DNA of 64,000 nucleotides from Psychroflexus longus (GCF_020164595.1 NZ_JAIQZE010000005.1:1-64000), one strand, 5' to 3'; counted from the first letter of the stretch, positions 1-8,910 are shown. Notes: generated from the letters alone by a model not told the origin. Numbers and translations are program-made.

Positions 1-203
1 TTGGATAAGTTCTCCCAATCAAAGTTACCATATTTTCTGAGCCATTGTGTGATAGTTGATCTTGCTTGTATGCCATATTTATGACTAGCCTCTAATCTTT
101 CAAGCCGACCTGATTCAATTTCTTCGACTACCTGAAGCTTAAAAGAAAGCGAATAATCTTTTTGGGTTCGCTTTACATACCCTTTATTTGTTGGTGATTC
201 CAT
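1..203 (-). CDS. IS3-family transposase OrfA, 5' part (cut by window edge)
   Basis: The minus strand opens at an ATG at 201-203 and stays open to the window edge (67 codons seen). The product starts MESPTNKGYVKRTQKDYS and continues with a helix-turn-helix of the IS3/IS911 OrfA type: a basic head, then a VVEEIESG...YGIQARSTITQWLRKYG segment, which matches the DNA-binding domain of such transposases. OrfA normally binds the element's ends and is joined to OrfB (DDE catalytic domain) by programmed frameshifting; OrfB would lie outside the window to the left. The element's terminal inverted repeat lies just upstream at about 219-244, so this is the right-hand end of an insertion as drawn. The family call rests on motif recognition; whether the copy is intact cannot be judged here. 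Confidence 0.8.
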   Translation of the reverse strand, partial: MESPTNKGYVKRTQKDYSLSFKLQVVEEIESGRLERLEASHKYGIQARSTITQWLRKYGNFDWENLS

Positions 204-244
204 ATACACTTGATTTTAGTGTATCGCTATATTAGGACGGGACA
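204..244 (-). mobile_element. IS3-type element terminus with start-proximal hairpin
   Basis: Read on the minus strand the element appears to begin TGTCCCGTCCTAATATAGCG at 244, with the TG...CA terminus of IS3-family elements. Between the terminus and the transposase ATG is a perfect 7-bp inverted repeat, ATACACT (204-210) and AGTGTAT (218-224), with a 7-nt loop. Such hairpins near transposase starts can mask initiation when transcription reads in from outside. The exact outer end and any target duplication cannot be confirmed with only one end in view. Confidence 0.55.
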
Positions 245-253
245 ATTTTAAAT

Positions 254-295
254 AATAAAAACCCCGGTAAATTTAAATTTACCGGGGTTTTTATT
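254..295. terminator. Bidirectional terminator, 42-bp perfect palindrome
   Basis: Positions 254-274 and 275-295 are exact reverse complements, with a GC core ACCCCGGT and runs of A and T on the outside. On either strand this folds into a long hairpin followed by U's. It lies just downstream of the small BlaR1 paralogue (stop at 313, minus strand) and ends that operon. It also insulates it from the insertion element. Confidence 0.85.
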
Positions 296-312
296 GTTGT
301 TGGAAATTCTAA

Positions 313-1005
313 CTATTCTTTCGCATTTACTTGTTTCGTGGTGATTTCTACAAGTCCTTTCACCTTATCAGAATTGTAACCTTTTTCTTTGATCAATGAT
401 AGCGATTTTCTAATGTTAACCGATGCAATTTGCTCTGGTCTAATGCTGTTGAGTTGATCTTTATCAATTTCCTCTCCATTTACTAAATAGACTGTATTTT
501 CATCGTTCAATTTTGAATTGGTATTATCGAATTTTAAGGCGATTTCAGCACTGTCTGGAAATTGATGATCATTGATTTTCACAGCAGTAACTTTAAAATC
601 AGAGGTCATTGTGAAATAGATAAATCCTTTTAAAAAATTATCATTGTTCTTCTTTTTAATGTCTTTGGGGAATTTTGATAAATCAGAATAATAAAGTTTA
701 GGGAAGTCCTTTGGTGTCGAAATAGTTAGTGTCTTTGAGGTCTCATCGTATTGGAAATCTTCAACAAGAATATAATTTTCAACAAGCTCTTTTTTATCAA
801 TTTTTTTACCGTTGATAATAATGTTTTCAGCATTATCAATACCCTCAAGTTGTTTTTCAAAATTTGAAGCTTCAGTAGTTGCTTCTGAATCATTGACCTG
901 TGCTTTAGCCTCCTGGATTTGAAAAAATAAAAAAGAAACCATTAATAATGGAGAAACAATGAAGGTTTTCCAAAAGCTGTGAAAGTAGTCGTTTGTGCAG
1001 TACAT
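313..1005 (-). CDS. Truncated BlaR1 paralogue: membrane anchor plus one copy of each BlaR1 repeat
   Basis: 230 residues. After a short head comes a hydrophobic segment (about residues 11-36, SFWKTFIVSPLLMVSFLFFQ...) nearly identical to the last membrane segment of the BlaR1 protein encoded 45 bp upstream. Then follow one type A repeat (INGKKIDKKELVENYI...) and one type B repeat (VNGEEIDKDQLNSIRPEQIASVNI...GLVEITTK). The M56 protease domain is absent. The gene is last in a blaI-blaR1-this gene series on the minus strand and is followed by a strong terminator. It looks like a tandem partial duplication of the 3' end of blaR1 fused to a new short start. Signal-peptide-like character at the N terminus predicts periplasmic or inner-membrane location. 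Function unknown; it could compete with BlaR1 for its ligand or partner. Confidence 0.75.
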   Translation of the reverse strand: MYCTNDYFHSFWKTFIVSPLLMVSFLFFQIQEAKAQVNDSEATTEASNFEKQLEGIDNAENIIINGKKIDKKELVENYILVEDFQYDETSKTLTISTPKDFPKLYYSDLSKFPKDIKKKNNDNFLKGFIYFTMTSDFKVTAVKINDHQFPDSAEIALKFDNTNSKLNDENTVYLVNGEEIDKDQLNSIRPEQIASVNIRKSLSLIKEKGYNSDKVKGLVEITTKQVNAKE

Positions 1006-1049
1006 AAGAATTGGTTTTTAAATTAAATTAGTAATTAGGTAATAATTCA

Positions 1050-4000
1050 TTACTTGATTTTGATCTTGCCATCTCCATCAGAATCACTCATTTTTGTACT
1101 GATTTGAATTACTCCATCAATTTTCTTAGGGTCATAACCGTTTCTTTTTAAGTTATCAGGGGACTTTATAATTACCATTGATTTTACTTGTTCAGGGTTT
1201 AACTCGTAAAATTCTTTCTCATTGACTTCCTTTCCATCCACTTTGTAAATAAGTTTATCAGTACTTTTAGCAAAGGCAGGTTTTTGTAATGTGTTATAAT
1301 TTTTTCGTTCAGATCCGTTTATAAAAGTCTTCTTTTTGGTTGTGATTTTTAACAAACCATCCACTTCACTTGAATCATACCCAGCATTTCTAAGCTCAAT
1401 AGGTGACTTTACCACAACAGTCGATTTGATGTCCTCAGGCTGAATCTGGTTAAGTTGGTCACTTTCTACTTCTCTTCCGTCGATAAGAAAAATTACATTT
1501 TGATTATTGTTTAAGGCAGACCTATATTTTTCATAAGAATTCTCATCTTGGGATGCATCTATATCCTTTCCTTTTTTGGTGGTAATCTGGATTATCCCTT
1601 TAATAAAATTGGAGTTGTAACCTTCAGCTTTCAGTTCTTCTGGAGATTTAAGAATGTTTACAGATTCAATTTCATCTGGATTAATATTGACTGCTTCACC
1701 TCGTTCTGCTTTGACTCCATCCACAAATATGATCATATCCTGGATCTTGTATTTGCTTTCCGGTTCTAAAAAGGTTCTTTTAGAACTAGAGTACTGGCTA
1801 GAAAGCGATAGGTTTCCAAGTTCTTTGGAGGGGTCGTGAGTTATAGTAGTTTTGACGTTTTTAATTCTCATAATTGAGACCTTATAATCTGAATCGAGCT
1901 GGATATAAGTAATTCCTTCTAAAGCTTTATCGTCATATTTTCCCTCAATTTCTTTAAACATATCTACCATATTGGAATAAAATGCTTTAGAAAATTTAGA
2001 TGAAGTGGTCACTGATAAAGTTTTAGACTGTTCATCATATCGAAAGCTTTCTGCAGGAATGTATTGTTGTAGAAGTGTTTCTTTAACTACTTTTTTTCCA
2101 TTGATGAGGAAGTTCTCAGCATTTCTAATATTCTCGGAGTCTTGCTCTTTGGTTGAAGAAGCGGTTCTATACTTAGATCCTGCTGAGCTTTCACCAATTT
2201 TAAAATCAGTAAGGATTATTTTAATGACTTCATAATCTGAAGATACTTTAAAGAATGTCATTTCTTCTGTGATGTTTTTACCAAACTTATCGATAAGCTC
2301 TTTTTGGATCTCGGAAATTTTAGAAAAATAAGTCTTGGAAAACTCAGGTTTAGTGCTGATGGATATGGTTTTGGAGTCCTTATCATAGCTATAGTCTTTA
2401 ACTGGTATATAGCTATTGCCTAATTTTTTCTTATTTACCTTTTTTCCATTAATAATAAAGTTTTCGGCGTCTTTAATGTTTTCGGACTCTATTTTGGCAC
2501 CTAAAGTTTCTTTAATTGGTGATGCCTTTTTAGGTTTAGAGGTTGCTGAATTTTCACTAATTTTAAAATTATTGATAGTCATAACAATGACTCCATCCTC
2601 TTCAACTTTATAGTAAACCACTCCTTCTGGCTTTTCTCCGTATTCAAATATGGCATTAAGCTCTTCTTTAGCTTCAAACATTCTATCGTAGTAAGGCTTA
2701 GAAAATTCTGATCGCGTGGTAATATACAGGGTGTTTTGATCTTCTATGAGAGTATATTGCTTCACAGGAATATACTTGTTAAGCAATTCAGACTTATCTA
2801 GTTTCTGCTTATTGATGATAAAGGTCTCAACATCTTTAAAATCTTTGGGCTCTGTCAATGCCGCCTGCTCATCATCTCTTTTAGTCCCTACCCTAAAGGG
2901 TTTTTTTACCCCTTCAGAAAAGTCTCTGTAGAAATACACCGGCAACTTTTCAACATCTGGAGAGGTCACAGATCCTTTAAAGCCGTCGTTGGAATCAACT
3001 TCCAAAGTGATGGACCTTAAGTTGCCGTCGGTCGTAAATTCCAAATCGAAATAATTCATATCGATATTAAATTCCTCTTTAAGAAATTTTTTATCCGACT
3101 CTAAGGTTTCTCTGGTAGTGGTTTCATCATAGGTAGTTTCAACTTTTGTGATTTTAGCTTCTGAAGTTATTTCAGATTCTTTTACCTGCGCTTTCGTTTC
3201 CACTTGGAAAAGCAGAAAAAAGACAACTAAAAGCGGGGAAACGATAAAGAGTTTCCAAAAGGATTGAGTTTTGTTTTTATTAAGCATCATGATTCGTTTT
3301 TTGATGGGAGATTGGTGAAAGGAATGTTGTAATTGGGATTGGTATTGTTGCTGCGTAGCCTTATATAAGGTCATTTGGTAATCTCTTTTTTTAGTTTTGG
3401 CTACAGCTTCATCGTCGGCTTCGTATTCAAGATTCAAAACCAGACTTTTTTGATATAACCAGGCAAAAGGATTGAACCAAAAGAAACAGTTATACATATG
3501 TGAAAACAAAATATCAATGCTATGTTTATTTGACATGTGAGCCTGTTCATGAGCTAAAATGATTTCTAATTCGTCTTCAGTATAAAGTTTTGGATCATAA
3601 ACTATATAATTCAGAAAGGAAAAAGCGCCTTCGGAAATTGATTTTTCGATATAAGTGATTTCTTCAGATTTAAAAGCTTTAGAGCTTTTTAAAAATTTAA
3701 TAAGCCTGAAAAATTTAACCATCAGATAAATGGTAAATACCATTGAAATACCGACATATAAAATTTCGATTAGTGAATTTTCAATAATGTAGGACCACAT
3801 CAATTCAAAGTTGGAACGTTTAGTTTCAGTAGGAACAAAATCCGAAGAAAAGGAAGAAGCGGGTATTACCCAATTTGATTTTTCCACGTAGATCTCTTCA
3901 ATTTTAGTGTAGGTGAAAAGCGGAAGAATCAAGCTTAAAAAATAACCTAAATGAAGGTAAATTCGCTTTAATCTGTGGTAGGTTTCAGCTTCCAGGAAGA

Positions 4001-4067
4001 TTTTATAAATCACCCAAAAGAGTGCCATAAGACAGGAGGATTTAGCTAAATACACTAATAAATCCAT
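1050..4067 (-). CDS. BlaR1/MecR1-like M56 metallopeptidase with repeated periplasmic domains
   Basis: 1005 residues, far longer than classical BlaR1 (about 600). The N-terminal part has membrane helices near residues 1-25, 33-53 and 98-125, then the zinc-protease motif HEQAH (173-177) with downstream EYEADDEA (214-221), the M56 signature. A last helix near 270-293 (FWKLFIVSPLLVVFFLLFQ) precedes a long exported region holding three type A repeats (INGKKVNKKKL..YIPVKDYSYDKDSKTISIST) and three type B repeats (VDGKEV...LNPEQVKSMVIIKSP...GVIQISTK). Type B resembles the plug of TonB-dependent receptors (ESINVLK...GVIxITTK). By family, the membrane protease senses an envelope signal and triggers cleavage of the partner repressor BlaI. 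Its start overlaps the blaI stop by one base, so the two are translationally coupled. The signal sensed is unknown; no beta-lactamase is in the window. Confidence 0.88.
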   Translation of the reverse strand: MDLLVYLAKSSCLMALFWVIYKIFLEAETYHRLKRIYLHLGYFLSLILPLFTYTKIEEIYVEKSNWVIPASSFSSDFVPTETKRSNFELMWSYIIENSLIEILYVGISMVFTIYLMVKFFRLIKFLKSSKAFKSEEITYIEKSISEGAFSFLNYIVYDPKLYTEDELEIILAHEQAHMSNKHSIDILFSHMYNCFFWFNPFAWLYQKSLVLNLEYEADDEAVAKTKKRDYQMTLYKATQQQYQSQLQHSFHQSPIKKRIMMLNKNKTQSFWKLFIVSPLLVVFFLLFQVETKAQVKESEITSEAKITKVETTYDETTTRETLESDKKFLKEEFNIDMNYFDLEFTTDGNLRSITLEVDSNDGFKGSVTSPDVEKLPVYFYRDFSEGVKKPFRVGTKRDDEQAALTEPKDFKDVETFIINKQKLDKSELLNKYIPVKQYTLIEDQNTLYITTRSEFSKPYYDRMFEAKEELNAIFEYGEKPEGVVYYKVEEDGVIVMTINNFKISENSATSKPKKASPIKETLGAKIESENIKDAENFIINGKKVNKKKLGNSYIPVKDYSYDKDSKTISISTKPEFSKTYFSKISEIQKELIDKFGKNITEEMTFFKVSSDYEVIKIILTDFKIGESSAGSKYRTASSTKEQDSENIRNAENFLINGKKVVKETLLQQYIPAESFRYDEQSKTLSVTTSSKFSKAFYSNMVDMFKEIEGKYDDKALEGITYIQLDSDYKVSIMRIKNVKTTITHDPSKELGNLSLSSQYSSSKRTFLEPESKYKIQDMIIFVDGVKAERGEAVNINPDEIESVNILKSPEELKAEGYNSNFIKGIIQITTKKGKDIDASQDENSYEKYRSALNNNQNVIFLIDGREVESDQLNQIQPEDIKSTVVVKSPIELRNAGYDSSEVDGLLKITTKKKTFINGSERKNYNTLQKPAFAKSTDKLIYKVDGKEVNEKEFYELNPEQVKSMVIIKSPDNLKRNGYDPKKIDGVIQISTKMSDSDGDGKIKIK

Positions 4068-4432
4068 CAGCTTTTGTTTTTAATGAGTTCCAGAATTTCT
4101 TGCAATTCTTGTTCTGAAATTTTATCCTGCTGAGCGAAAAACGACACCATATTTTTATAAGAACCGTCAAAAAATCGGGAAGAATTCTGTTCTAAAATCT
4201 TCTCGCTGTAGCTTTTCTTATCTACAACGGGGAAATATTGATGGCTTTTTCCAAAGGCTTTGTGAGATACAAACCCTTTGTCTTCCAGCAATCTTACCAA
4301 CGTAGAAACCGTGTTGTAGTGAGGTGTTCCCTCTAATTCCTGCTGTATTTCCTTGACGAAAGCTTTCTTCAGCTTCCAAAGTGCAGCCATAAGTTCCTCT
4401 TCTTTGGCTGTCAATTTTTCGAAATTTTTCAT
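4067..4432 (-). CDS. BlaI/MecI/CopY family transcriptional repressor
   Basis: 121 residues from the ATG at 4430-4432. A longer reading begins at a TTG at 4450 but adds only a weak six-residue head and would run into the likely operator. The winged helix-turn-helix is clear (LTAKEEELMAALWKLKKA, then YNTVSTLVRLLEDKGFVSHK), followed by a C-terminal dimerisation/cleavage segment. Length fits the family (about 120). It should repress its own operon (blaI, the BlaR1-like protease and the small BlaR1 paralogue) until cleaved. Its stop codon shares one base with the blaR1 ATG. Confidence 0.9.
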   Translation of the reverse strand: MKNFEKLTAKEEELMAALWKLKKAFVKEIQQELEGTPHYNTVSTLVRLLEDKGFVSHKAFGKSHQYFPVVDKKSYSEKILEQNSSRFFDGSYKNMVSFFAQQDKISEQELQEILELIKNKS

Positions 4433-4443
4433 ATTTTTTGAGT

Positions 4444-4460
4444 ATGACAACTAATGTAAA
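4444..4460. promoter_or_regulatory. Possible BlaI operator ahead of the operon
   Basis: A short dyad, ACA (4447-4449) - 5 nt - TGT (4455-4457), lies 15-25 bp before the chosen blaI ATG. BlaI/MecI operators are built from TACA/TGTA half-sites, and repressors of this family bind next to their own start. The half-sites are short and the spacing differs from staphylococcal operators, so this is only a candidate. Confidence 0.25.
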
Positions 4461-4673
4461 CTAAAAAAACCGTTATTAAACTGCAATTCCAGTTTTTAAC
4501 ATTTTGACTTTGAAAATTTTAAAGCAAATTCTGAAGTAAAAATATTTTTGATACACACGGAACGATTACGTGTTTAACAATAAATCGTGGTCGTGAGAAG
4601 TTTTACTCTGAATAAATTTCTATCAAAATTTTAATCTAAAAGCTTTACCAATATATTTTTTAAATTGAGTTTT

Positions 4674-6470
4674 TCAATCCATTAAAGGCATTGTAGCATT
4701 GGTCTTCTCAATGAAAAAGATGCTATCAAACATGTTTAAAAGAGGTAGCTTGTAATAGTCTTTTTCAGTTTCTTTACTATATCCTAATAATCTCAGATCA
4801 ATAAATACACCTTTATTTTTGAAGTTTTTTGTCTCTAAGTAATATGAATCCTCATCTGCTTCGTTGAATAAAGCTTCCCATGACTCTGGAGGCTGAAAAC
4901 TAATTTCTGACTGCAGAAGTTCATCATCATAATCGTGGTCACCATTAATAAACCTTTCTTCAATATATGAATAACTGCCTTTTAATGAACTCATACCTAC
5001 AGAATGGTAATTGTCACCGAATTCATATTTCAAATTTTCCCCCATTTCTCCTATTTCACCATCTACGTTTACTGTGTTGGAAATATGAGCATTATGCGCC
5101 CAAACAATCAATTTTGAATCTGGGTCTTTAGCTAAATAAGCAATCCGATCGGCCATAATCTCATCACGACTTTTCAAAGCTTTTTTATTCACTATGTTAT
5201 AATAATTGACATAAGTGTTTTTAATGTTGAATAAATATTCTTTTAGCTCTTTAGTTAATAAACTCTTAGAATCCAGGGATTTTTCTAAATCAATCGCTGT
5301 TTGATAAGCAAAAGCTTTTAATTCATTTTCATTACCAGCTCTTTTACCTGATTTTTTATATTTCCTGTTGAATTTTCTCACGGATAAAGTAGCCTCATCA
5401 TTGAGTTTTTCAACAAGTTTCTTTATTTCATTATCTTGATTTACAGAAAGTTTATTCTTCAATAATTCATGCAAAACCCAGACAGAATCATCCATTCCTT
5501 TAAATGCTACTTTAGAACTAATGCTGTCATTTTTGTACCAGTCCAAAAATGATTTCATCTCCTCGGTTTGATAGATAGAAAAGAGGTGTTTTCTCATCAA
5601 ATTGGAAATTTCTTCTTTCTTAATATTTTCTACTAATGATTCTATATCATCGTAAGGACTCTCCAAGACAACAACATTAAATCCCTTTTCTGTAACCAAT
5701 CGTTTTGTAATCGTTTCCCTTAGCTTGTAATATTCTGAAGTGCCATGCGTATCCTCACCAATCGCCACTATTTTTTTATCCCCGAGAGTTTCTATTAAAG
5801 GAGTCAAGCTTTCATCTAATTTTTCTTCACTGGAAATATCCAGATCATTTTTATTTACTTGGATTTGTTTGATCGCTGAAAGCTTTACTTCTGGTGTAAA
5901 TTCTATTATCCTATCGACACCTTTCAGTTCTTTGCCATCAATAGTAACTTTAAGGTCATCAATCCAAATCTTGCCTTTACCTGAAAGCAGACCTCCTACA
6001 ACTATAGCTTCAGCAATTCCAGTACTATAATTTAATTCGAACTCATATTTCTGCCAGTCATTCGTTCCTTTTATTTGTCTATCTGACATGTTATAAAAGG
6101 CAACTCCAGGATCAACCCTCAGCCACAGCCCGGCATATCCATCTGAGGATACATTCTCAGTTTTCATATAGCCGGTTAATTTTATTTTTTTTCCAATAAA
6201 ATCTGCTGGTATATAATAAGCCAAGGCCCCAAATTTTTTTGAATCCTTTTTGGATTCTATATATCCCGAATTCTTTCCATTGAAAGCTATAAGTGTGTCT
6301 ATACCTCTTATATAATTTGAGTTATCAAACTCCGGCCAACCTAGAGCATTACCGCCTTCAGTTATTTCAAAATCCAGATTGAGTCTGTCTAATTCAGTAG
6401 TTTGTGAGAATGAGATGGATGTAATTAGGATTAAAAAAATAAGATTGAGAAGGATAAGTTTCGAATTCAT
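4674..6470 (-). CDS. Exported erythromycin-esterase-family hydrolase with N-terminal binding domain
   Basis: 598 residues. A Sec signal peptide (1-22, ending SISFSQ) is followed by a beta-rich domain (about 25-185, with W-, G- and D-rich patches like carbohydrate-binding modules: IKLTGYMKTEN, IWIDDLKVTIDGK). The erythromycin-esterase domain follows (about 195-590) with GEDTHGTSEYYKLR and WAHNAHIS, the two His-bearing signature motifs of EreA/EreB and relatives. Members in Bacteroidota are often exported proteins of unknown substrate, so macrolide resistance should not be assumed. It is a single gene between the bla operon and dgt. A promoter of the flavobacterial type precedes it. Confidence 0.85.
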   Translation of the reverse strand: MNSKLILLNLIFLILITSISFSQTTELDRLNLDFEITEGGNALGWPEFDNSNYIRGIDTLIAFNGKNSGYIESKKDSKKFGALAYYIPADFIGKKIKLTGYMKTENVSSDGYAGLWLRVDPGVAFYNMSDRQIKGTNDWQKYEFELNYSTGIAEAIVVGGLLSGKGKIWIDDLKVTIDGKELKGVDRIIEFTPEVKLSAIKQIQVNKNDLDISSEEKLDESLTPLIETLGDKKIVAIGEDTHGTSEYYKLRETITKRLVTEKGFNVVVLESPYDDIESLVENIKKEEISNLMRKHLFSIYQTEEMKSFLDWYKNDSISSKVAFKGMDDSVWVLHELLKNKLSVNQDNEIKKLVEKLNDEATLSVRKFNRKYKKSGKRAGNENELKAFAYQTAIDLEKSLDSKSLLTKELKEYLFNIKNTYVNYYNIVNKKALKSRDEIMADRIAYLAKDPDSKLIVWAHNAHISNTVNVDGEIGEMGENLKYEFGDNYHSVGMSSLKGSYSYIEERFINGDHDYDDELLQSEISFQPPESWEALFNEADEDSYYLETKNFKNKGVFIDLRLLGYSKETEKDYYKLPLLNMFDSIFFIEKTNATMPLMD

Positions 6471-6493
6471 AATATTTATAATTGATTAGACCG

Positions 6494-6525
6494 TAAACTT
6501 AGTCTATCTCCATTTTTATGCAAAA
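6494..6525 (-). promoter_or_regulatory. Promoter of the erythromycin-esterase-like gene
   Basis: On the minus strand TTTTG (6525-6521), 19 nt, then TAAGTTTA (6501-6494). This is one base off the Bacteroidota TTTG - 19-21 nt - TAnnTTTG pattern. Transcription would start about 15-20 nt before the ATG at 6470. Confidence 0.45.
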
Positions 6526-6580
6526 GCAATTCATATAAGTTTAAGTAAAGGCAAACCGTTTTCAAAGAACAAGAATTCCT

Positions 6581-6588
6581 TACATTTG
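6581..6588 (+). promoter_or_regulatory. -7 promoter element of dgt
   Basis: TACATTTG at 6581-6588 matches TAnnTTTG. A TTTTC about 18 nt upstream (6559) may stand in for the -33 element. The ATG follows 16 bp later at 6605, giving a short leader. Confidence 0.45.
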
Positions 6589-6604
6589 ACCCAAAACTAA
6601 AGGC

Positions 6605-7951
6605 ATGCCAACTTGGGAATCTCTCTTATCACTAAAGCGCCAGGGCGATAAAAACAAACGCATTCGTAAAGAACAGGACGACACTCGGCTGGGGTTTGAA
6701 GTGGATTACGATCGCGTGATTTTCTCTTCAGAATTCAGAAGCTTGCAGGACAAAACTCAGGTGATTCCCTTGTCCAAAACCGATTTTGTCCACACCCGCC
6801 TTACTCATAGTCTTGAAGTTTCTGTGGTTGGGAGATCTTTAGGTCGTCTTGTGGGCAAAAAGGTTTTAGAAAAACATCCTCAGCTGAAGGGAACTCACGG
6901 ACATCATTTCAATGATTTTGGAGCTATTGTAGCAGCGGCAGCTTTGGCTCACGATATTGGTAATCCTCCATTTGGTCACAGCGGAGAACGTGCCATTGGT
7001 GATTATTTTAAATTTGGAAACGGGAAACGTTTCGAGTCGCAATTACCAGAAGTAGTGTATCAAGACCTGTCCATGTTTGAAGGTAATGCCAACGGCTTTA
7101 AACTGCTGACGGATGACAAATACGGTTCGCCGGGAGGATTAAGATTGTCTTATGCTACTTTAGGCGCGTTCACCAAATACCCAAAAGCCTCGCTCCCCCA
7201 CAAACCGACCAAGCAAGTGGCCGATAGAAAATTTGGTTTCTTTCATCAACAGCAAGATAAATTTCAGGATGTCGCCGAAGAACTCGGGTTAGAAAAAAAT
7301 TCTGATGGAACTGAAATTCGTTACAAACGCCATCCCCTCGCCTTTTTGGTTGAGGCTGCCGATGATATTTGTTACACGATTATCGATTTTGAAGACGGGA
7401 TCAATTTGGGTTTAATTCAGGAAGAATATGCTTTGGAATATTTATCCAAAATCGTCAACAAGAGTATTAATACTGAAAAATATTCTCAACTCTCTACCAC
7501 CAAAAATAGGATAAGTTACCTACGGTCCCTAGCCATTGGAGCGCTAATTGAAGATGCTGTTTCCATATTTATGGAGAATGAAGAAGCGATTCTTAATGGC
7601 CACTACCATCATGCGCTGCTCGATAAATCCACTTACAAAGTTCAGATTGAAGATATAATCAACATCAGTATTAAAAATATTTATCAAAGTCAGGAGGTGC
7701 TGGACAAAGAGATTGCCGGCTATAAAATTCTGACTAAAATTCTGGATGATTTTACTACCGCTGTAGAACATCAGCATGCAGGGAATGCCTCCAATTTTGA
7801 CAAATTAATTCTGAAAAACTTCCTCAAGGATTTTAATTTCTCAGAAGCAAAACTTGAAGACTGGCTTATTGATGTCTGTTCTTTCGTCGCTTCCTTAACC
7901 GATAGCAATGCGTTGCGGACTTATCGTAAATTGACGGGGAGTGATCTTTGA
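6605..7951 (+). CDS. dgt: Deoxyguanosinetriphosphate triphosphohydrolase (dGTPase)
   Basis: 448 residues. This HD-domain enzyme cleaves dGTP (often other dNTPs) to the nucleoside and triphosphate, acting in nucleotide-pool control in the cytoplasm. Visible are the family start (FSSEFRSLQDKTQV), HTRLTHSLEV (first metal His), AHDIGNPPFGHSGE (HD pair) and the later Asp in EAADDICYTIIDFEDG. The length fits the class I dGTPases (about 440-500). The ATG lies behind a short leader. It is transcribed alone, divergent from the esterase gene. Confidence 0.93.
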   Translation: MPTWESLLSLKRQGDKNKRIRKEQDDTRLGFEVDYDRVIFSSEFRSLQDKTQVIPLSKTDFVHTRLTHSLEVSVVGRSLGRLVGKKVLEKHPQLKGTHGHHFNDFGAIVAAAALAHDIGNPPFGHSGERAIGDYFKFGNGKRFESQLPEVVYQDLSMFEGNANGFKLLTDDKYGSPGGLRLSYATLGAFTKYPKASLPHKPTKQVADRKFGFFHQQQDKFQDVAEELGLEKNSDGTEIRYKRHPLAFLVEAADDICYTIIDFEDGINLGLIQEEYALEYLSKIVNKSINTEKYSQLSTTKNRISYLRSLAIGALIEDAVSIFMENEEAILNGHYHHALLDKSTYKVQIEDIINISIKNIYQSQEVLDKEIAGYKILTKILDDFTTAVEHQHAGNASNFDKLILKNFLKDFNFSEAKLEDWLIDVCSFVASLTDSNALRTYRKLTGSDL

Positions 7952-7977
7952 AAGAAATAATGAATATTGGATGTCGA

Positions 7978-8046
7978 ATACTAAATAAAGTATTTCAAAT
8001 TTAGTATACTGAGAAGCTCTTTGCGAACTCTGCGTCTTTGCGGTTT
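7978..8046. repeat. Intergenic inverted repeat and dispersed-repeat-like tract
   Basis: ATACTAAAT (7978-7986) pairs with ATTTAGTAT (7999-8007). It is followed at 8017-8046 by a run of TGCG/CTTTGCG units (CTTTGCGAACTCTGCG, then TCTTTGCGG). Sequences of this kind occur as scattered intergenic repeats in Bacteroidota. No coding is visible. The hairpin could end dgt transcription. Confidence 0.4.
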
Positions 8047-8116
8047 ATAAAATAACGAATATCGTATATTAAACACAGAATTTTGAATTTACCCCCTTCC
8101 TATAACCTAAGCCCTA

Positions 8117-8896
8117 TCACCTTATCCCTAAGAATTCCTGTACTGTTTCCAAAAGCAACTTCGGGTGTTCGATATAAGACATATGACCGCCGGGTAAAAT
8201 TTTAAGTGGAACCCCAGCTTGTTCTGCTACTGTTTTAGTTTTTTCAAAATTGATGACTTTGTCTTCTTTTCCTAAAATGATCAGACTCTTATTAGAGATT
8301 TGGCTGAGGACCTCAGTTCTATCTTTTCGGTCCCGCATACCCTTTAAGGTATTGATAATGCCTTGTTGAGAACATTTCTTAGCTTCAGTAATAGCTGTAT
8401 AAATTTCAGAAGACAATCTTTTTTGATCTTTAGGGAGAAACAAATGCTTTACCGCCATGCTGATGAAAGCTTCAGGATACTTCTGAATCATCGTTACCGC
8501 CCGGTCTCTTTCGGTTTTTTTGTCTTCAGAGTCGGCCAATGAACTTGAGTTTAAAAGAATGAGCTTTTTAATTTTTTCTGAACGAAATTCAGCTAAAGCT
8601 AATGCGACATAACCTCCCATAGAATGACCGAATAAACTGAAGGTTTCCAGCTTTTTGTATTCCGCAAAAGCCAAAATCAAGGCTGCATAATCTTCCATGC
8701 TATGGATATATCCAATCGCGTCGGTCTCACCATGACCAGGTAGGTCAAGACAGAAGACTTGATGCGTTTTAGAAAGATTTGCTTCTAAACTCTCCCACAT
8801 CGATAAATTTTCTAAAAAACCATGAAGTAAAATGATAGGTTCTCCTTCCCCTGAAGAGGTGTAGTGAATTTTGGTTTGTTTGTATGTAAAGGTCAT
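8117..8896 (-). CDS. Alpha/beta-fold hydrolase
   Basis: 259 residues with the full hydrolase layout: oxyanion LLHGFLE (about 23-29), nucleophile elbow GHSMGG (about 93-98), acid in ILGKEDKVI (about 209-217) and the catalytic His in GGHMSYIEHP near the C terminus. No signal peptide, so cytoplasmic. Substrate is not predictable; the closest broad groups are BioH/MenH/haloperoxidase-like esterases. A pair of dyad repeats 15-50 bp upstream suggests control by a dimeric regulator. Confidence 0.85.
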   Translation of the reverse strand: MTFTYKQTKIHYTSSGEGEPIILLHGFLENLSMWESLEANLSKTHQVFCLDLPGHGETDAIGYIHSMEDYAALILAFAEYKKLETFSLFGHSMGGYVALALAEFRSEKIKKLILLNSSSLADSEDKKTERDRAVTMIQKYPEAFISMAVKHLFLPKDQKRLSSEIYTAITEAKKCSQQGIINTLKGMRDRKDRTEVLSQISNKSLIILGKEDKVINFEKTKTVAEQAGVPLKILPGGHMSYIEHPKLLLETVQEFLGIR

Positions 8897-8910
8897 GTAT
8901 CTAAAAAAAA

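Noticed and set aside
4674-6470. Erythromycin-esterase-like gene as a macrolide resistance determinant
   Set aside because: The exported form with an extra N-terminal domain differs from EreA/EreB; substrate cannot be inferred from the motifs.
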